A stretch of DNA of 64,000 bases from Ramlibacter tataouinensis (GTDB lineage: Bacteria; Pseudomonadota; Gammaproteobacteria; Burkholderiales; Burkholderiaceae_C), in the NCBI RefSeq assembly GCF_001580455.1, contig NZ_CP010951.1:4179001-4243000 (forward strand). The letters run 5' to 3'. Below are positions 27,595 through 36,838 of this stretch, piece after piece. How positions within the stretch are numbered: the stretch's first letter is position 1; the number at the start of each line of letters is the position of its first letter. The position numbers were made by a program, and so were the translations under genes. The notes under the pieces are model-generated. The model was given only the letters and a program-made list of their open reading frames with translations. It was not told the origin of the DNA and made no database searches.

Positions 27595-28700
27595 AACGGG
27601 TCGCGCCCCCGCACCCGCGCCAGCAGCCGCAGATCCGGCCCGACGCGCTCGCAGGAAAGGAAGTCCAGCGCCGTGGCCTGCGCCAGCTCGGTGAGGGGCC
27701 CGACATTCGCCATGCCCTGGCCCAGCCCGACGAGCTTGGGGGCGAGGTAGACCAGCAGTTCGTCCACCAGCCCCTCGCGCAGCAGCGAGCCATTGAGCTT
27801 GTGGCCGGCCTCGACGTGCAGTTCGTTGACGCCGCGCTGCCCCAGGTCGCGCAGCATGGCCGCCAGGTCCACCTTGCCGCCGGGCCCCGGCAGCTGGATG
27901 ACGGTGGCGCCGCGCCGCTCCAAAGCGGCCTGGCGCGCGCCGTCCGGGGTGGCGGCGTAGACCAGGGTGGGGCGACCGTCCATCAGGATCCGGGCCGACG
28001 GCGGGGTCTCCAGCCGGCTGTCGACGATGACCACGAAGGGCTGGCGCGGGGTGTCCTCATGCCGCACGTCCAGGCGCGGGTCGTCCTCCAGCACGGTGCC
28101 GATGCCGGTCAGCACGGCGCCGGCGCGGGCGCGCCAGGCGTGCCCGTCGGCGCGGGCGGCCTCGGAGGTGATCCACTGGCTCACGCCGTTCTCCAGGGCC
28201 GTTTTGCCGTCCAGCGAGGCGGCGACCTTCATGCGCAGCCAGGGCGTGCCGCGCACCATCCGGCTGAAAAAACCGATGTTCAGTTCGCGCGACTCCCGCG
28301 CCAGCGGCCCGGTCGCCACTTCGATCCCGGCGGCCCGCAGCCGCGCCAGGCCCTGGCCGGCCACCTGCGGATTCGGGTCGGCCACGGCGGCAACCACCTT
28401 GCCGATGCGGGCGGCGATCAGCGCGTCGCAGCAGGGGCCGGTGCGGCCGTGGTGGGAGCAGGGCTCCAGCGTCACCCAGGCCGTGGCGCCCTCGACCGAC
28501 AGGCCCCGCGCCGCGGCGTCGCGCAGCGCCATGACCTCGGCGTGGGCTTCGCCGGCGCGCTGGGTGTGCCCGGCGCCCAGCACCTGGCGGCCGTCGGCCG
28601 AGACGATCACGCAACCCACCCGCGGGTTGGGCTCGGACAGGCCCACGGCGCGGGCCGCGAGGTCCAGGGCCTGCTGCATGTAAAGGGGTTCGGGCTGCAT
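27591..28700 (-). CDS. ribD: bifunctional diaminohydroxyphosphoribosylaminopyrimidine deaminase / 5-amino-6-(5-phosphoribosylamino)uracil reductase
   Basis: 369 residues. The deaminase domain has HAEVMAL and PCSHHGRTGPCCDAL (zinc ligands and catalytic Glu); the reductase domain begins near residue 150 with WITSEAARADGH and GIGTVLEDDPRL (NADPH). First gene of the rib-nusB train. The final TAG overlaps the CTAG end of the nested palindrome; the stop would be the same with or without the insertion. Confidence 0.96.
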   Translation of the reverse strand: MQPEPLYMQQALDLAARAVGLSEPNPRVGCVIVSADGRQVLGAGHTQRAGEAHAEVMALRDAAARGLSVEGATAWVTLEPCSHHGRTGPCCDALIAARIGKVVAAVADPNPQVAGQGLARLRAAGIEVATGPLARESRELNIGFFSRMVRGTPWLRMKVAASLDGKTALENGVSQWITSEAARADGHAWRARAGAVLTGIGTVLEDDPRLDVRHEDTPRQPFVVIVDSRLETPPSARILMDGRPTLVYAATPDGARQAALERRGATVIQLPGPGGKVDLAAMLRDLGQRGVNELHVEAGHKLNGSLLREGLVDELLVYLAPKLVGLGQGMANVGPLTELAQATALDFLSCERVGPDLRLLARVRGRDPF

Positions 28701-28846
28701 CGCGGCCTATTTTGCGGCATCGGCGCAACAGCGCCCGGCGACCACTCAGGCCGGCAATCCGACCGGTCGTCGGCCGGCCGGCGGGGCGCCAGCACCCTTT
28801 GGATATGGTTGAGTCAGGGTATTGGGTGCGAGCTTAAGGAGATGGC

Positions 28847-29290
28847 ATGCGCAGATTCAGACAGTCCGGCTTCACGCTGATCGAGTTGATGATCACGGTG
28901 GCGATCGTGGCCATCCTCGCCGGCGTGGCCTATCCGGCCTACACCCAGCACGTGGTGCGCGCCAAGCGCTCGGCGGCCGAGAGCTTCGTCGTCACGGTGG
29001 CCAACCGGCAGGAGCAGGCGATGCTCAACTCGCGGGCCTACTTCGCCGTGGCCGCGGGCACCACTGCCCAGTGGACGGCCGTCAACATGAACGTTCCCAC
29101 GGACGTCTCGGCCAACTACACCGTCACGGTGGCCGCGAACAATGCTGCCACGCCGCCGACCTACACCGTCACGGCCACGCCCACCGGCACGCAGGCCAGC
29201 AAGGACGCCAAGTGCGGCAACCTCACCTATACCCAGGCCGGGGTGAAGGGTATCTCCGGCTCGGGCACGGTGGCGGACTGCTGGAAGTGA
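28847..29290 (+). CDS. pilE: type IV pilin, PilE-like minor pilin
   Basis: 147 residues. Prepilin leader of eight residues ending in Gly and followed by FTLIELMITVAIVAIL, so PilD cleavage and N-methylation at Phe are expected and Glu5 is present. Cys pair near the C-terminus (KCGN...DCWK) fits the D-loop disulfide. Strong ribosome binding site AAGGAG before ATG 28847. The position in the fimT-pilVWXY1 operon suggests the PilE minor pilin rather than the main subunit. Stop and next start form TGATG. Confidence 0.88.
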   Translation: MRRFRQSGFTLIELMITVAIVAILAGVAYPAYTQHVVRAKRSAAESFVVTVANRQEQAMLNSRAYFAVAAGTTAQWTAVNMNVPTDVSANYTVTVAANNAATPPTYTVTATPTGTQASKDAKCGNLTYTQAGVKGISGSGTVADCWK

Positions 29291-29766
29291 TGAGCGCCCG
29301 CGCCCGTTCCCGCGGCTTCACGCTGATCGAGCTGATGGTCACGGTGACCATCGTCGCGGTCATGCTGGGGCTTGCCGTTCCCGCCTTCCGCAGCTTCGTG
29401 GCCAACCAGAAAGTCAAGACGGCCACCTACGACCTGATGACCGCCGTGATGATGGCCCGCAGCGAGGCGATCAAGCGCAATTCCACGGTCAGCCTGACGC
29501 CGACCTCGACCACGGCCTGGGCCAGCGGCTGGTCGGTCATGGCCGGCACCTCGACCATCCACACCCTGCAGCCCATGGACTCGGTGACGGTGACCCAGAA
29601 GGACACCAGCAACACCGCGACCACGCCCGCCGCCGTCAGCTTCGGCGCCAGCGGCCGTCCCGCCGCCGGGGTCTGGTTTGAAGTCACCGGCATCGCCGAT
29701 GCGGTCAAGTGCGTCAAGGTCGACGCCAGCGGCGTCCCGGCCTCCACCAACAGGAGCTGTCAATGA
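29290..29766 (+). CDS. fimT: GspH/FimT family pseudopilin
   Basis: 158 residues. Leader ending SRG then FTLIELMVTVTIVAVML, with Glu5. GspH/FimT features follow: ATYDLMTAVMMARSEAIKRNSTVSLTP. A minor pilin of the priming complex at the pilus tip. ATG 29290 shares its A with the pilE stop, and its own TGA overlaps the pilV ATG. Confidence 0.88.
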   Translation: MSARARSRGFTLIELMVTVTIVAVMLGLAVPAFRSFVANQKVKTATYDLMTAVMMARSEAIKRNSTVSLTPTSTTAWASGWSVMAGTSTIHTLQPMDSVTVTQKDTSNTATTPAAVSFGASGRPAAGVWFEVTGIADAVKCVKVDASGVPASTNRSCQ

Positions 29767-30353
29767 AGCGGCTGCCTTCCCGCCGGCCCATGGCCGCCCT
29801 GGCGAACCAGCGCCAGCGCGGGGCCACCCTGATCGAAGTCCTGGTGACCCTGGTGATCCTCATGCTCGGCCTGCTCGGCCTGGTCGGCGTGATGGTCCAG
29901 AGCCAGCGGGCGCAGCTGGAGTCCTACCAGCGGGTGCAGGCCCTGATGCTGGTGCAGGACATGGCTGCCCGCATGAGCAACAACAAGGCCGTGGTCGGCT
30001 GCTACGTGCTCGGGAGTTTCATCGGCACCGGCAACGCCACCGTTCCGACGGTGGCCTCCTGCGCCAGCGGGACGGCGGACCAGAAGACCCGGATGGTGCA
30101 GGACGTCACCGAATGGCGCGACCAGCTGCTGGGCGCCGCGGAACTGGCTTCCAACGGCGACAAGATCGGCGCGGTGCTGGGCGCGCGCGGCTGCATCACC
30201 AAGGACGCCACCAGCAACCTCTACCAGATCAGCGTGGCCTGGCAAGGCTCCGGCGCCACGTCGGCGCCGCCGGCGGGCATCCCTTGCGGCTCCGGCCAAT
30301 ACGGGTCGGATGCCGCGCGGCGCGCGGTCAGCATCACCGTCCAATTGAGCTAG
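29763..30353 (+). CDS. pilV: type IV pilus modification protein PilV
   Basis: 196 residues. Long leader ending QRG then ATLIEVLVTLVILMLGLLGL, the PilV pattern with Glu5. The rest is Cys- and Ser/Thr-containing. Minor pilin that joins PilW, PilX, FimT and PilY1 in the assembly-initiating tip complex. Confidence 0.88.
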   Translation: MKRLPSRRPMAALANQRQRGATLIEVLVTLVILMLGLLGLVGVMVQSQRAQLESYQRVQALMLVQDMAARMSNNKAVVGCYVLGSFIGTGNATVPTVASCASGTADQKTRMVQDVTEWRDQLLGAAELASNGDKIGAVLGARGCITKDATSNLYQISVAWQGSGATSAPPAGIPCGSGQYGSDAARRAVSITVQLS

Positions 30354-30364
30354 GAGGCGAAGCC

Positions 30365-31447
30365 ATGCCGAACCGCGTCATTCGCCATCCCGGCCTTCGA
30401 GGCCAGCAGGGCCTGACCCTGATCGAATTCATGGTGGCGATCACCATCGGGATGATCCTGGTGGCCGCCATCGCAACCCTCATCGCCCAGCAGAGCGGCA
30501 ACCGCGCCGAGATCGACAAGTCGGGCCGGATGATCGAGAACGGCCGCTATGCGGTGCAGACCATGCAGACCGACCTGCAGATGGCCGGTTACTGGGGTGA
30601 GATCGGAAGCGCGCCGGCGGCGCCCGGCAGCGTGCCCGACCCCTGCGATACCAGCGCGGCCACCCTGGAAGCGGCGATGGGAGTTCACGTCCAGGGCTTC
30701 GACCAGCCGCTGGCGACCTTGCCCACCAGCCTGCAGGTCTGCGTCAAGAACCACAAGCCGGGCACCGACGTGCTGGTGTTGCGCCGGGTGGACCCCGATA
30801 CCACCGATATCGAAACCTCGGGCACGGTGACCTGGACCCTGCTCAAGCCGGGCCAGGTCTACCTGCAAACGGGGCTGAACCCCGCCACATCGCAGTTCGA
30901 CTGGGTGGCCCCGACCGCGGCGAACGGCACCACCGATTCCTCCACCTTCACCCGGCTGCGGAAGAACAAGACCACCCCCGCGAGCCCCCGCAAGTACATG
31001 GTGCACATCTACTACGTCAGCAAGTGCAGCGTGGAGGTGAGCGGCAGTTGCACCAATGCGGACGGCGGGACACCCATCCCCACGCTCAAGCGCGTCGAAC
31101 TGGGCGTGACGTCCGGCGCGCCCAGCTTCTCGACGGTCACCATCGCCGAAGGCATCGAAGACTTCCAGGTCGACTACAGCCGGGACACGACCGGCGACGG
31201 CGTTCCCGATACGGACAGTGACGGGAATGGTTTCACGGCCAACAACTGGGCGGAGGTCGTCGGCGTCAAGCTGCATGTGCTGGCGCGCAGCCTCGAGAAA
31301 GCCGGCAACGGCTTCGCCGACACAAAGGTCTATGCCATGGGCAGCGCCGGCGCCGCCTCGGCCCCGGTGAGCGAGCAAGCCTTCAAGCGGCACCTGTTCG
31401 TGCAATCGGTCCGCCTGGTCAATCCGGCCGGCAGGAGGGTCTTCTGA
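30365..31447 (+). CDS. pilW: type IV pilus assembly protein PilW
   Basis: 360 residues, preceded by a good TAGGAGG. Leader ends QQG, then LTLIEFMVAITIGMILVAAI with Glu5; the segment GRYAVQTMQTDLQMAGYWGE is a PilW hallmark. A DTDSDGNGFTANNW stretch near residue 290 may bind calcium. The TGA stop overlaps the pilX ATG. Confidence 0.9.
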   Translation: MPNRVIRHPGLRGQQGLTLIEFMVAITIGMILVAAIATLIAQQSGNRAEIDKSGRMIENGRYAVQTMQTDLQMAGYWGEIGSAPAAPGSVPDPCDTSAATLEAAMGVHVQGFDQPLATLPTSLQVCVKNHKPGTDVLVLRRVDPDTTDIETSGTVTWTLLKPGQVYLQTGLNPATSQFDWVAPTAANGTTDSSTFTRLRKNKTTPASPRKYMVHIYYVSKCSVEVSGSCTNADGGTPIPTLKRVELGVTSGAPSFSTVTIAEGIEDFQVDYSRDTTGDGVPDTDSDGNGFTANNWAEVVGVKLHVLARSLEKAGNGFADTKVYAMGSAGAASAPVSEQAFKRHLFVQSVRLVNPAGRRVF

Positions 31448-31998
31448 TGAACCGTCATGCCCAACGCGGCATCACGCTGGTGGTCAGCCTGATCATGCTG
31501 ATCGTGCTGACGCTGCTGGTGGTGTCGGCCATCCGCTTCGGCAACATCAACCTGAAAATCGCCAACAACGCGCAGGTGGAAGCCGAGGCCGCGGCCGCGG
31601 CGCAGGTGGCCATCGAGAAGCAGATCGAGAACATCGTCGCCGCCACCGCGATCTCCGCGACCAAGATCGCGGACGTGCCGGCACAGGTCATGACCGTCTC
31701 CACCGGCGGCAGGAGCTACTCCAACATCAATGTCTCCAAGCCGGCCTGCATCCTGAACAGCAACGTGGTCAGCACCGAGCTGGATCCCACGATTCCAAGC
31801 GACCGCGCGTGTTTCGGCGGCGGCAACCAGGACCTGATCCTCGACAAGGACGGCAAGCCAATTCCCCAGCCGACCGAATGCAAGAACCAGCAATGGGACA
31901 TCGCCGCAGGCGTGAATGACGCGACCTCAGGCGCGCAGATCACCATGGTGCAGGGCATCTCCCTGCGCGTCCCTTCACAGACGCACTGTCCCGATTGA
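31447..31998 (+). CDS. pilX: minor pilin PilX-like
   Basis: 183 residues. Leader ends QRG, then ITLVVSLIMLIVLTLLVVSAIR: position 5 is Val rather than Glu, as in GspK-like tip pilins. Four Cys in the C-terminal half. By order it is PilX, which with PilY1 sits at the pilus tip. Stop TGA at 31996-31998 shares its A with the ATG of an 11-codon mini-ORF that leads to pilY1. Confidence 0.83.
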   Translation: MNRHAQRGITLVVSLIMLIVLTLLVVSAIRFGNINLKIANNAQVEAEAAAAAQVAIEKQIENIVAATAISATKIADVPAQVMTVSTGGRSYSNINVSKPACILNSNVVSTELDPTIPSDRACFGGGNQDLILDKDGKPIPQPTECKNQQWDIAAGVNDATSGAQITMVQGISLRVPSQTHCPD

Positions 31999-32033
31999 TG
32001 AATCCGCCCGGGAGGGCATGGAGCAGAAAATGA
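31998..32033 (+). CDS. 11-codon mini-ORF bridging pilX and pilY1
   Basis: ATG at 31998 overlaps the pilX stop (TGATG) and the TGA at 32031-32033 overlaps the pilY1 start (ATGA). The peptide MNPPGRAWSRK has no evident function. Its geometry suits ribosome re-initiation that carries translation from pilX to pilY1. It could be chance; no homologue is claimed. Confidence 0.4.
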   Translation: MNPPGRAWSRK

Positions 32034-35000
32034 AAAAGATCCAGTTGCTGATGCTGTTGCTTGCCGGCGCGCTGATGGGCTACTCGTCGTCGCTGCGGGC
32101 GGAGGACACGGACATCTACGTGGACAACTCGACCAACGGCGGGGTGCCCAACGTGCTGTTCGTGATGGACACCGGCGCGAACTTCTCGTCGAGCGCGGCG
32201 GTGCCCTGCACGGCCTACGCAACCGGCGGCGCGCCCTCGCTCGGCAACACCGCCGGCGGCATCGAGCAGTGCGCGCTGGTGGACACGATCCAGGCCCTGC
32301 CGGACGGGGTCGTCAACATCGGCATCCTGGTCAACAACAACAACAACTTCGGCACCGACACCCGCTCGACCGCCGACGCGGCGTACCACGAGACCTGCAT
32401 GGGCACGTACGGCGGCTGCGTGATCCGCAAGCTCACCTTCATGGACGCGGCCGGCAAGGCTTCGCTGGTCAATTTCATCAAGAGCTGGAAGACATCGGGC
32501 TCGAACTCCACCACCGAGTTCAACGTGAAGTCGGGCGGTGACCGCACCGCCGGCATGATGCAGGAGGCCTGGGCCTACTACAACGGCAAGATCGGCATGT
32601 CGGGCAAGAGCTATTCCCCGTCCATCCTTGCCAGCGGTTGCCAGAAGAACTTTGTCCTGTTCATCGGCAACTCGTTCAACACTTCCGGCACGCCGGCGGA
32701 CACCGGCACCGAGTCGCCCTACAACGGCGCCTATGGCATGACGCACGCCCAGACGGGCGCCACCGCCGACCAGAAGCTGAAGATTTCCGAGACGGTCACA
32801 TTCAACCCCGCCACCTGCAGCGTCACCACGCTCAATGCCGGCACGAACGCCAGCGACTGGTCGGAAAACTGGGGCGACGAGTGGGCGCGCATCATGTACC
32901 AGCAGGACGGCGGCACCAACGACATGGAGAACGCCCAGAACATCAAGACCTACACCATCGGCGTGGTCAACGATGCTTCCTGCAAACCCGACTATCCGGC
33001 CCTGCTCACGACCATGGCGAAGTACGGCGGCGGCAAGTACTTCAAGACCAGCAACGCGGAGGACCTGAAGAACGCCTTGCAGACCGTGCTGAACGAAGTG
33101 CAGGCGGTCAACAGCGTGTTCTCGTCGGCGAGCTTGCCGGTGTCGGTGAACGCCGAGGGCACTTACCTCAATCAGATCTACCTCGGGATGTTCAGGCCGG
33201 ACGCCACAGCCGCGCCGCGCTGGATGGGCAACCTGAAGCAGTACCAGCTGGTCAAGAACAGTTCGGGCGTCCTGGTGATGGGCGACAAGAACGGCAACCC
33301 GGCGATCAGCTCGTCGGGCACGGGCTTCATTTCGCCCAACGCCGTGAGCTTCTGGACCAAGAAAGACACGGCCAGCCTGCCCGATTCCGCCGGCGGCTTC
33401 TGGAAGAACGACCGGAAGGGCGTTCCCGAGAGCGGCTACGACTCGCCCGACGGCGAAGTGGTGGAGAAGGGCGGCGTGGCGCAGCAACTCCGCCTGGAAA
33501 GCCTCACAGCCGACTTCAGCACCACCGAGGGCAGCACCACCAATCCCCGGCGGATGTACACCTACTGCCCCGCGGGCACCAGCTGCAACGCCGCCTTGAC
33601 CGATTCGAGCAACGCGTTCGCGACCACCAACGCCGGGATCCCGGCCTCTGCGTTCGGGGCGTCCACCACCTTGCCCATCGTGTCCATCGTCAGGACCGGC
33701 ACGACGGCTACGGTGACCACCAGCGGGGCACATGGCTTCAGCTCCGGCACCAGCGTGACCATCAGCGGCGCGGGGCAAGCCGACTACAACGTGACCCAGG
33801 CCGTCACAGTGACGAGCGCGACCACTTTCACCATCTCGGGGCTCACCGACTTTCCGACGACGCCAACCGCGGGTACTTACACGGTGTCCTCTTCGCCGGT
33901 CGGGGCCGTCTCGGTCACTTCCATGTCGCGCACGACCAGCACCAGCGGCGGGAAGAACACGGAAACCGTGACTGTGACGACCTCCGGTCCCCATGGGTTC
34001 ACGACCTCGTCGAACGTTTCCGTCACGGGCGCGGGCCAGGCCAGCTACAACTATTCAGGCACCCCCACGGCGGTCCTGAGCGCGACGAGCTTCACCTACG
34101 ACGTGTCGGTCGAGCCGCGCACCCCGGCCGCCAACACCTACCAGGTGCAGCTCAGCCCGACAACCTATCCCGCGATGAGCAACGTGTCGCTGGCCAACCC
34201 GGCGCAAGGCGAGGTCAGTGGCACCACGAGCACGGCCCACAGGCTGCACGTGGGACAGACCGTGACCATCTCGAACGTGAGCGATGGCAATGGCAGCAAG
34301 TACCCGGGCACGTTCACGGTCTCGGCAGTGCCCAGCGCGACCACGTTCTCCCTGACCGGCGGTCCCACCAACCTGAAGAACCAATCCGGAATCACGGCGA
34401 CGATCACACCAGACACCACCGCACAGACCGTATCGACGCTCACGCGTGCCGCCACCACCGATTCCGCCACCGCGACCGTCACCGGCATGCCGTCCGGCTG
34501 GTTCGGCGCGGCCAGCGGCGACACCAAGATCGTCAACATCTCGAAGTCCTCCGGTTCCAGCACCAACGAGAGTGCCTATGTTGCCAGCAACGCGACGATC
34601 ACCTGCGTCAACTCGGGCTGCACCTCGTTCACTTATACGATCACGGTGACGCCCGCGGCCACGGCCACGGGGTCCATCGTTGCGGGCCTGACAGGTGCCT
34701 CGAGTGCGAGCCTGGCAGCCGGTGCCATCACCCGAAGCGGCGCCACGGCCACGGTGACCGGCGTGACTGCAGGTACCTTCACCAACGGCCAGACCGTCTA
34801 CATCAACGCTTCGGGCTCCGCGCTCAGCAGCGAATCGGCCTATGTGGGCCAATGGACCATCAGCTGCACCTCGCCATGCTCGACCTTCACCTTCGGTCCG
34901 GTGACGCAGTCGCCGGCCACGCCGGCGACCGGCTCCAACATGATCGCCTACAGCGGCTCCACGCCGCCGGACAAGAACACGCTGATCCGCTGGATCCGCG

Positions 35001-36574
35001 GCGAGGACAATTTCGGCGACGAGAAGGGCCCTGGCGGCACGGTCACCGCGCGGCCCTCGGTGCACGGCGATGTGCTGCATTCGCGCCCGCTGGTGGTCAA
35101 CTACGGCGATTCGCGCGGCATGGTGGTGTTCTATGGCGCGAATGACGGCGTCTATCACGCCGTCAACGGCAACCAGACCGGCAACATCGGCTCGGTGCCG
35201 GCCGGCGGCGAGCTGTGGAGCCTGGTGCTGCCCGAGCACTACGGCCAGTTCAACCGCCTGCGCCTGAATTCGCCCGAGCTGAAGTTCCCGACGACCACGC
35301 TGGCCAGCGCCCAGCCGAAGAACTACTTCGTCGACGGTCCGACGGCGGCCTACCAGAAGATCGCCGCCGACGGCACCATCGACAGGGCCTACATCTACCT
35401 CACGATGCGGCGCGGCGGCCGCTTCATCTACGCGATCGACGTGTCCAATCCGGCCAGTCCCACCGTCATGTGGCGCATCAGCAGCGGCACTTCGGGATTC
35501 GAGGAGCTCGGGCAGACCTGGTCGCGGCCGCGTCTCGCCATGGTGGAAGGGGGTGGCCTGAACACCACGCCGGTGCTGATCTTCGGCGGCGGCTACGACG
35601 CGGCGGAGGACTCCGAGCCGCCGACGGCCGACACCATGGGCCGGGGCATCTTCGTGGTGAACGCCTTGACGGGCGCGCTGATCTGGCAAGCCAATTCGAC
35701 CTGCACTACCTCGGCCACCTGCCGGAACACCTCCGGCATGAACTACGCCATTCCGTCCGATGTGGCCTTCGTGGACCGCAACGGCGACGGCTACACCGAC
35801 AAGCTCTATGTCGGCGACCTGGGTGGCAACATCTGGCGCGTGGACATCAAGGCTGCCAGTACCGCGGACTGGACCGTCACCAAGCTGGCCGCGCTCGGCT
35901 GCGCCAGCGGTGCCTGCAGCTCGGGCTCCACACCGCGGAAGTTCTTCTTCCCGCCGGCGGTGCTGTCGGTCGGGAAATCCGGTGTAACCGGCTCGTTCGA
36001 CGCCATCTCCCTTCCCTCGGGCGACCGCGAGCATCCGCTCAAGAGCGCGGCCTCCGGCTCGTCCTATTTCGTGAATGACAAGTTCTTCATGGTCATGGAC
36101 ACCGGCACGACCATCACCCCGGTGACGAACAACGTCAACCTGACGAACCTGTTCAACGCCACCAGCACCGCCTACGACGGCACGGTCAGCGGCTTCTACA
36201 TCAACTTCACGACGGGCGAGAAGGGCGTGAACGCCCCGCTGGCGACCAATGGCCAGATTTTCTTCGCCACCAATCGCCCGATGGACCGGGCAGCCACCTG
36301 CGCGGCCAACCTCGGTGAAGCCCGGGGTTACGCGGTCAGTCCCTTCCTGGGCACCAAGACCAGCAGCCTGATCGACGGTGGCGGCTTGCCGCCGGGCGCG
36401 GTGACCGGCCTGGTCGAGTACACCGACCCGGTCACCGGCAAGAAGGAAGAGGAACGAATCTGCATCGGCTGCGTGGCGAACTGCACCGGAAGCGGGTGTT
36501 CGGCGCTGGAAAACAACCCGCCGCCGCCGCCTGCGGCGTCCAACCTGCGCCGCACCTACTGGTACCGGAAGTGA
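32030..36574 (+). CDS. pilY1: type IV pilus tip adhesin/assembly protein PilY1
   Basis: 1514 residues. ATG 32030 is chosen because GGAG lies 6 bases before it and the mini-ORF stop overlaps it; ATG 32018 is the alternative. Signal peptide MKKIQLLMLLLAGALMG...RA. N-terminal von Willebrand A-like domain (about 35-380) with VLFVMDTGANFS, so the MIDAS DxSxS is altered. Residues about 548-975 are an insert of five tandem, Ser/Thr-rich, Ig-like units (HGFSSGTSVTISGAGQADYN and kin). The C-terminal PilC beta-propeller carries the calcium loop DRNGDGYTD at 1249. It promotes pilus extension and adhesion. Confidence 0.93.
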   Translation: MKKIQLLMLLLAGALMGYSSSLRAEDTDIYVDNSTNGGVPNVLFVMDTGANFSSSAAVPCTAYATGGAPSLGNTAGGIEQCALVDTIQALPDGVVNIGILVNNNNNFGTDTRSTADAAYHETCMGTYGGCVIRKLTFMDAAGKASLVNFIKSWKTSGSNSTTEFNVKSGGDRTAGMMQEAWAYYNGKIGMSGKSYSPSILASGCQKNFVLFIGNSFNTSGTPADTGTESPYNGAYGMTHAQTGATADQKLKISETVTFNPATCSVTTLNAGTNASDWSENWGDEWARIMYQQDGGTNDMENAQNIKTYTIGVVNDASCKPDYPALLTTMAKYGGGKYFKTSNAEDLKNALQTVLNEVQAVNSVFSSASLPVSVNAEGTYLNQIYLGMFRPDATAAPRWMGNLKQYQLVKNSSGVLVMGDKNGNPAISSSGTGFISPNAVSFWTKKDTASLPDSAGGFWKNDRKGVPESGYDSPDGEVVEKGGVAQQLRLESLTADFSTTEGSTTNPRRMYTYCPAGTSCNAALTDSSNAFATTNAGIPASAFGASTTLPIVSIVRTGTTATVTTSGAHGFSSGTSVTISGAGQADYNVTQAVTVTSATTFTISGLTDFPTTPTAGTYTVSSSPVGAVSVTSMSRTTSTSGGKNTETVTVTTSGPHGFTTSSNVSVTGAGQASYNYSGTPTAVLSATSFTYDVSVEPRTPAANTYQVQLSPTTYPAMSNVSLANPAQGEVSGTTSTAHRLHVGQTVTISNVSDGNGSKYPGTFTVSAVPSATTFSLTGGPTNLKNQSGITATITPDTTAQTVSTLTRAATTDSATATVTGMPSGWFGAASGDTKIVNISKSSGSSTNESAYVASNATITCVNSGCTSFTYTITVTPAATATGSIVAGLTGASSASLAAGAITRSGATATVTGVTAGTFTNGQTVYINASGSALSSESAYVGQWTISCTSPCSTFTFGPVTQSPATPATGSNMIAYSGSTPPDKNTLIRWIRGEDNFGDEKGPGGTVTARPSVHGDVLHSRPLVVNYGDSRGMVVFYGANDGVYHAVNGNQTGNIGSVPAGGELWSLVLPEHYGQFNRLRLNSPELKFPTTTLASAQPKNYFVDGPTAAYQKIAADGTIDRAYIYLTMRRGGRFIYAIDVSNPASPTVMWRISSGTSGFEELGQTWSRPRLAMVEGGGLNTTPVLIFGGGYDAAEDSEPPTADTMGRGIFVVNALTGALIWQANSTCTTSATCRNTSGMNYAIPSDVAFVDRNGDGYTDKLYVGDLGGNIWRVDIKAASTADWTVTKLAALGCASGACSSGSTPRKFFFPPAVLSVGKSGVTGSFDAISLPSGDREHPLKSAASGSSYFVNDKFFMVMDTGTTITPVTNNVNLTNLFNATSTAYDGTVSGFYINFTTGEKGVNAPLATNGQIFFATNRPMDRAATCAANLGEARGYAVSPFLGTKTSSLIDGGGLPPGAVTGLVEYTDPVTGKKEEERICIGCVANCTGSGCSALENNPPPPPAASNLRRTYWYRK

Positions 36575-36610
36575 GCCGAGCCCCCTCGGGGGCTGGCCAG
36601 CAGGAAACAA

Positions 36611-36640
36611 AAAGAGCCGCGCAAGCGGCTCTTTCCTTTG
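36611..36640 (+). terminator. Rho-independent terminator of the pil operon
   Basis: Stem AAAGAGCCGC, loop GCAA, GCGGCTCTTT, then CCTTT, 37 bp after the pilY1 stop. A GC-rich hairpin AGCCCCC-TC-GGGGGCT at 36579-36594 precedes it. Confidence 0.85.
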
Positions 36641-36654
36641 GCGCCCTTGCGCTC

Positions 36655-36803
36655 AATCCTCGCCCCGGACCTCGCGCGCCGTCTCGACCACCAGCCGCAG
36701 CTTGTTGCGCTGGTCTCCACCGCGCTGTTGCTGCAATGCGCGGTGCTGGAACAGCACTGCGGCGACAAGGCCAGTGGCTGCATCGGCGCTTGCGCCACGC
36801 CGC
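36655..36803 (-). pseudogene. decayed copy of the 3' end of the MetE-like gene
   Basis: About 150 bp that align, in the same orientation and with high but imperfect identity, to 37711-37860, the end of the intact gene on the other side of the 36839 gene. The minus-strand product reads APMQPLALSPQC, then a one-base deletion shifts frame into DQRNKLRLVVETAREVRGED, against DQRNKLRLVVETAREVWGEN in the intact protein. It cannot be translated as one frame. It is either a leftover of a tandem gene copy or of an insertion event. Confidence 0.85.
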
Positions 36804-36838
36804 TTGACAGTTGGAGAAGGCGGACGATTTAATGGGCC

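Noticed and set aside
27224..27694. Short open frames across the ribD-ribE gap
   Set aside because: They follow the palindromic arms on both strands and have no homology-like features; the region is explained by the nested inverted repeats.
27272..28846. FMN riboswitch before the riboflavin genes
   Set aside because: I looked for the conserved FMN-aptamer blocks upstream of ribD and ribE on the minus strand and did not see them; the structured element there has a different, symmetric design.
32018..32020. ATG 32018 as pilY1 start
   Set aside because: GGAGGG is only 1 base before it, too close; ATG 32030 has GGAG at 6 bases and overlaps the relay stop. It remains possible.
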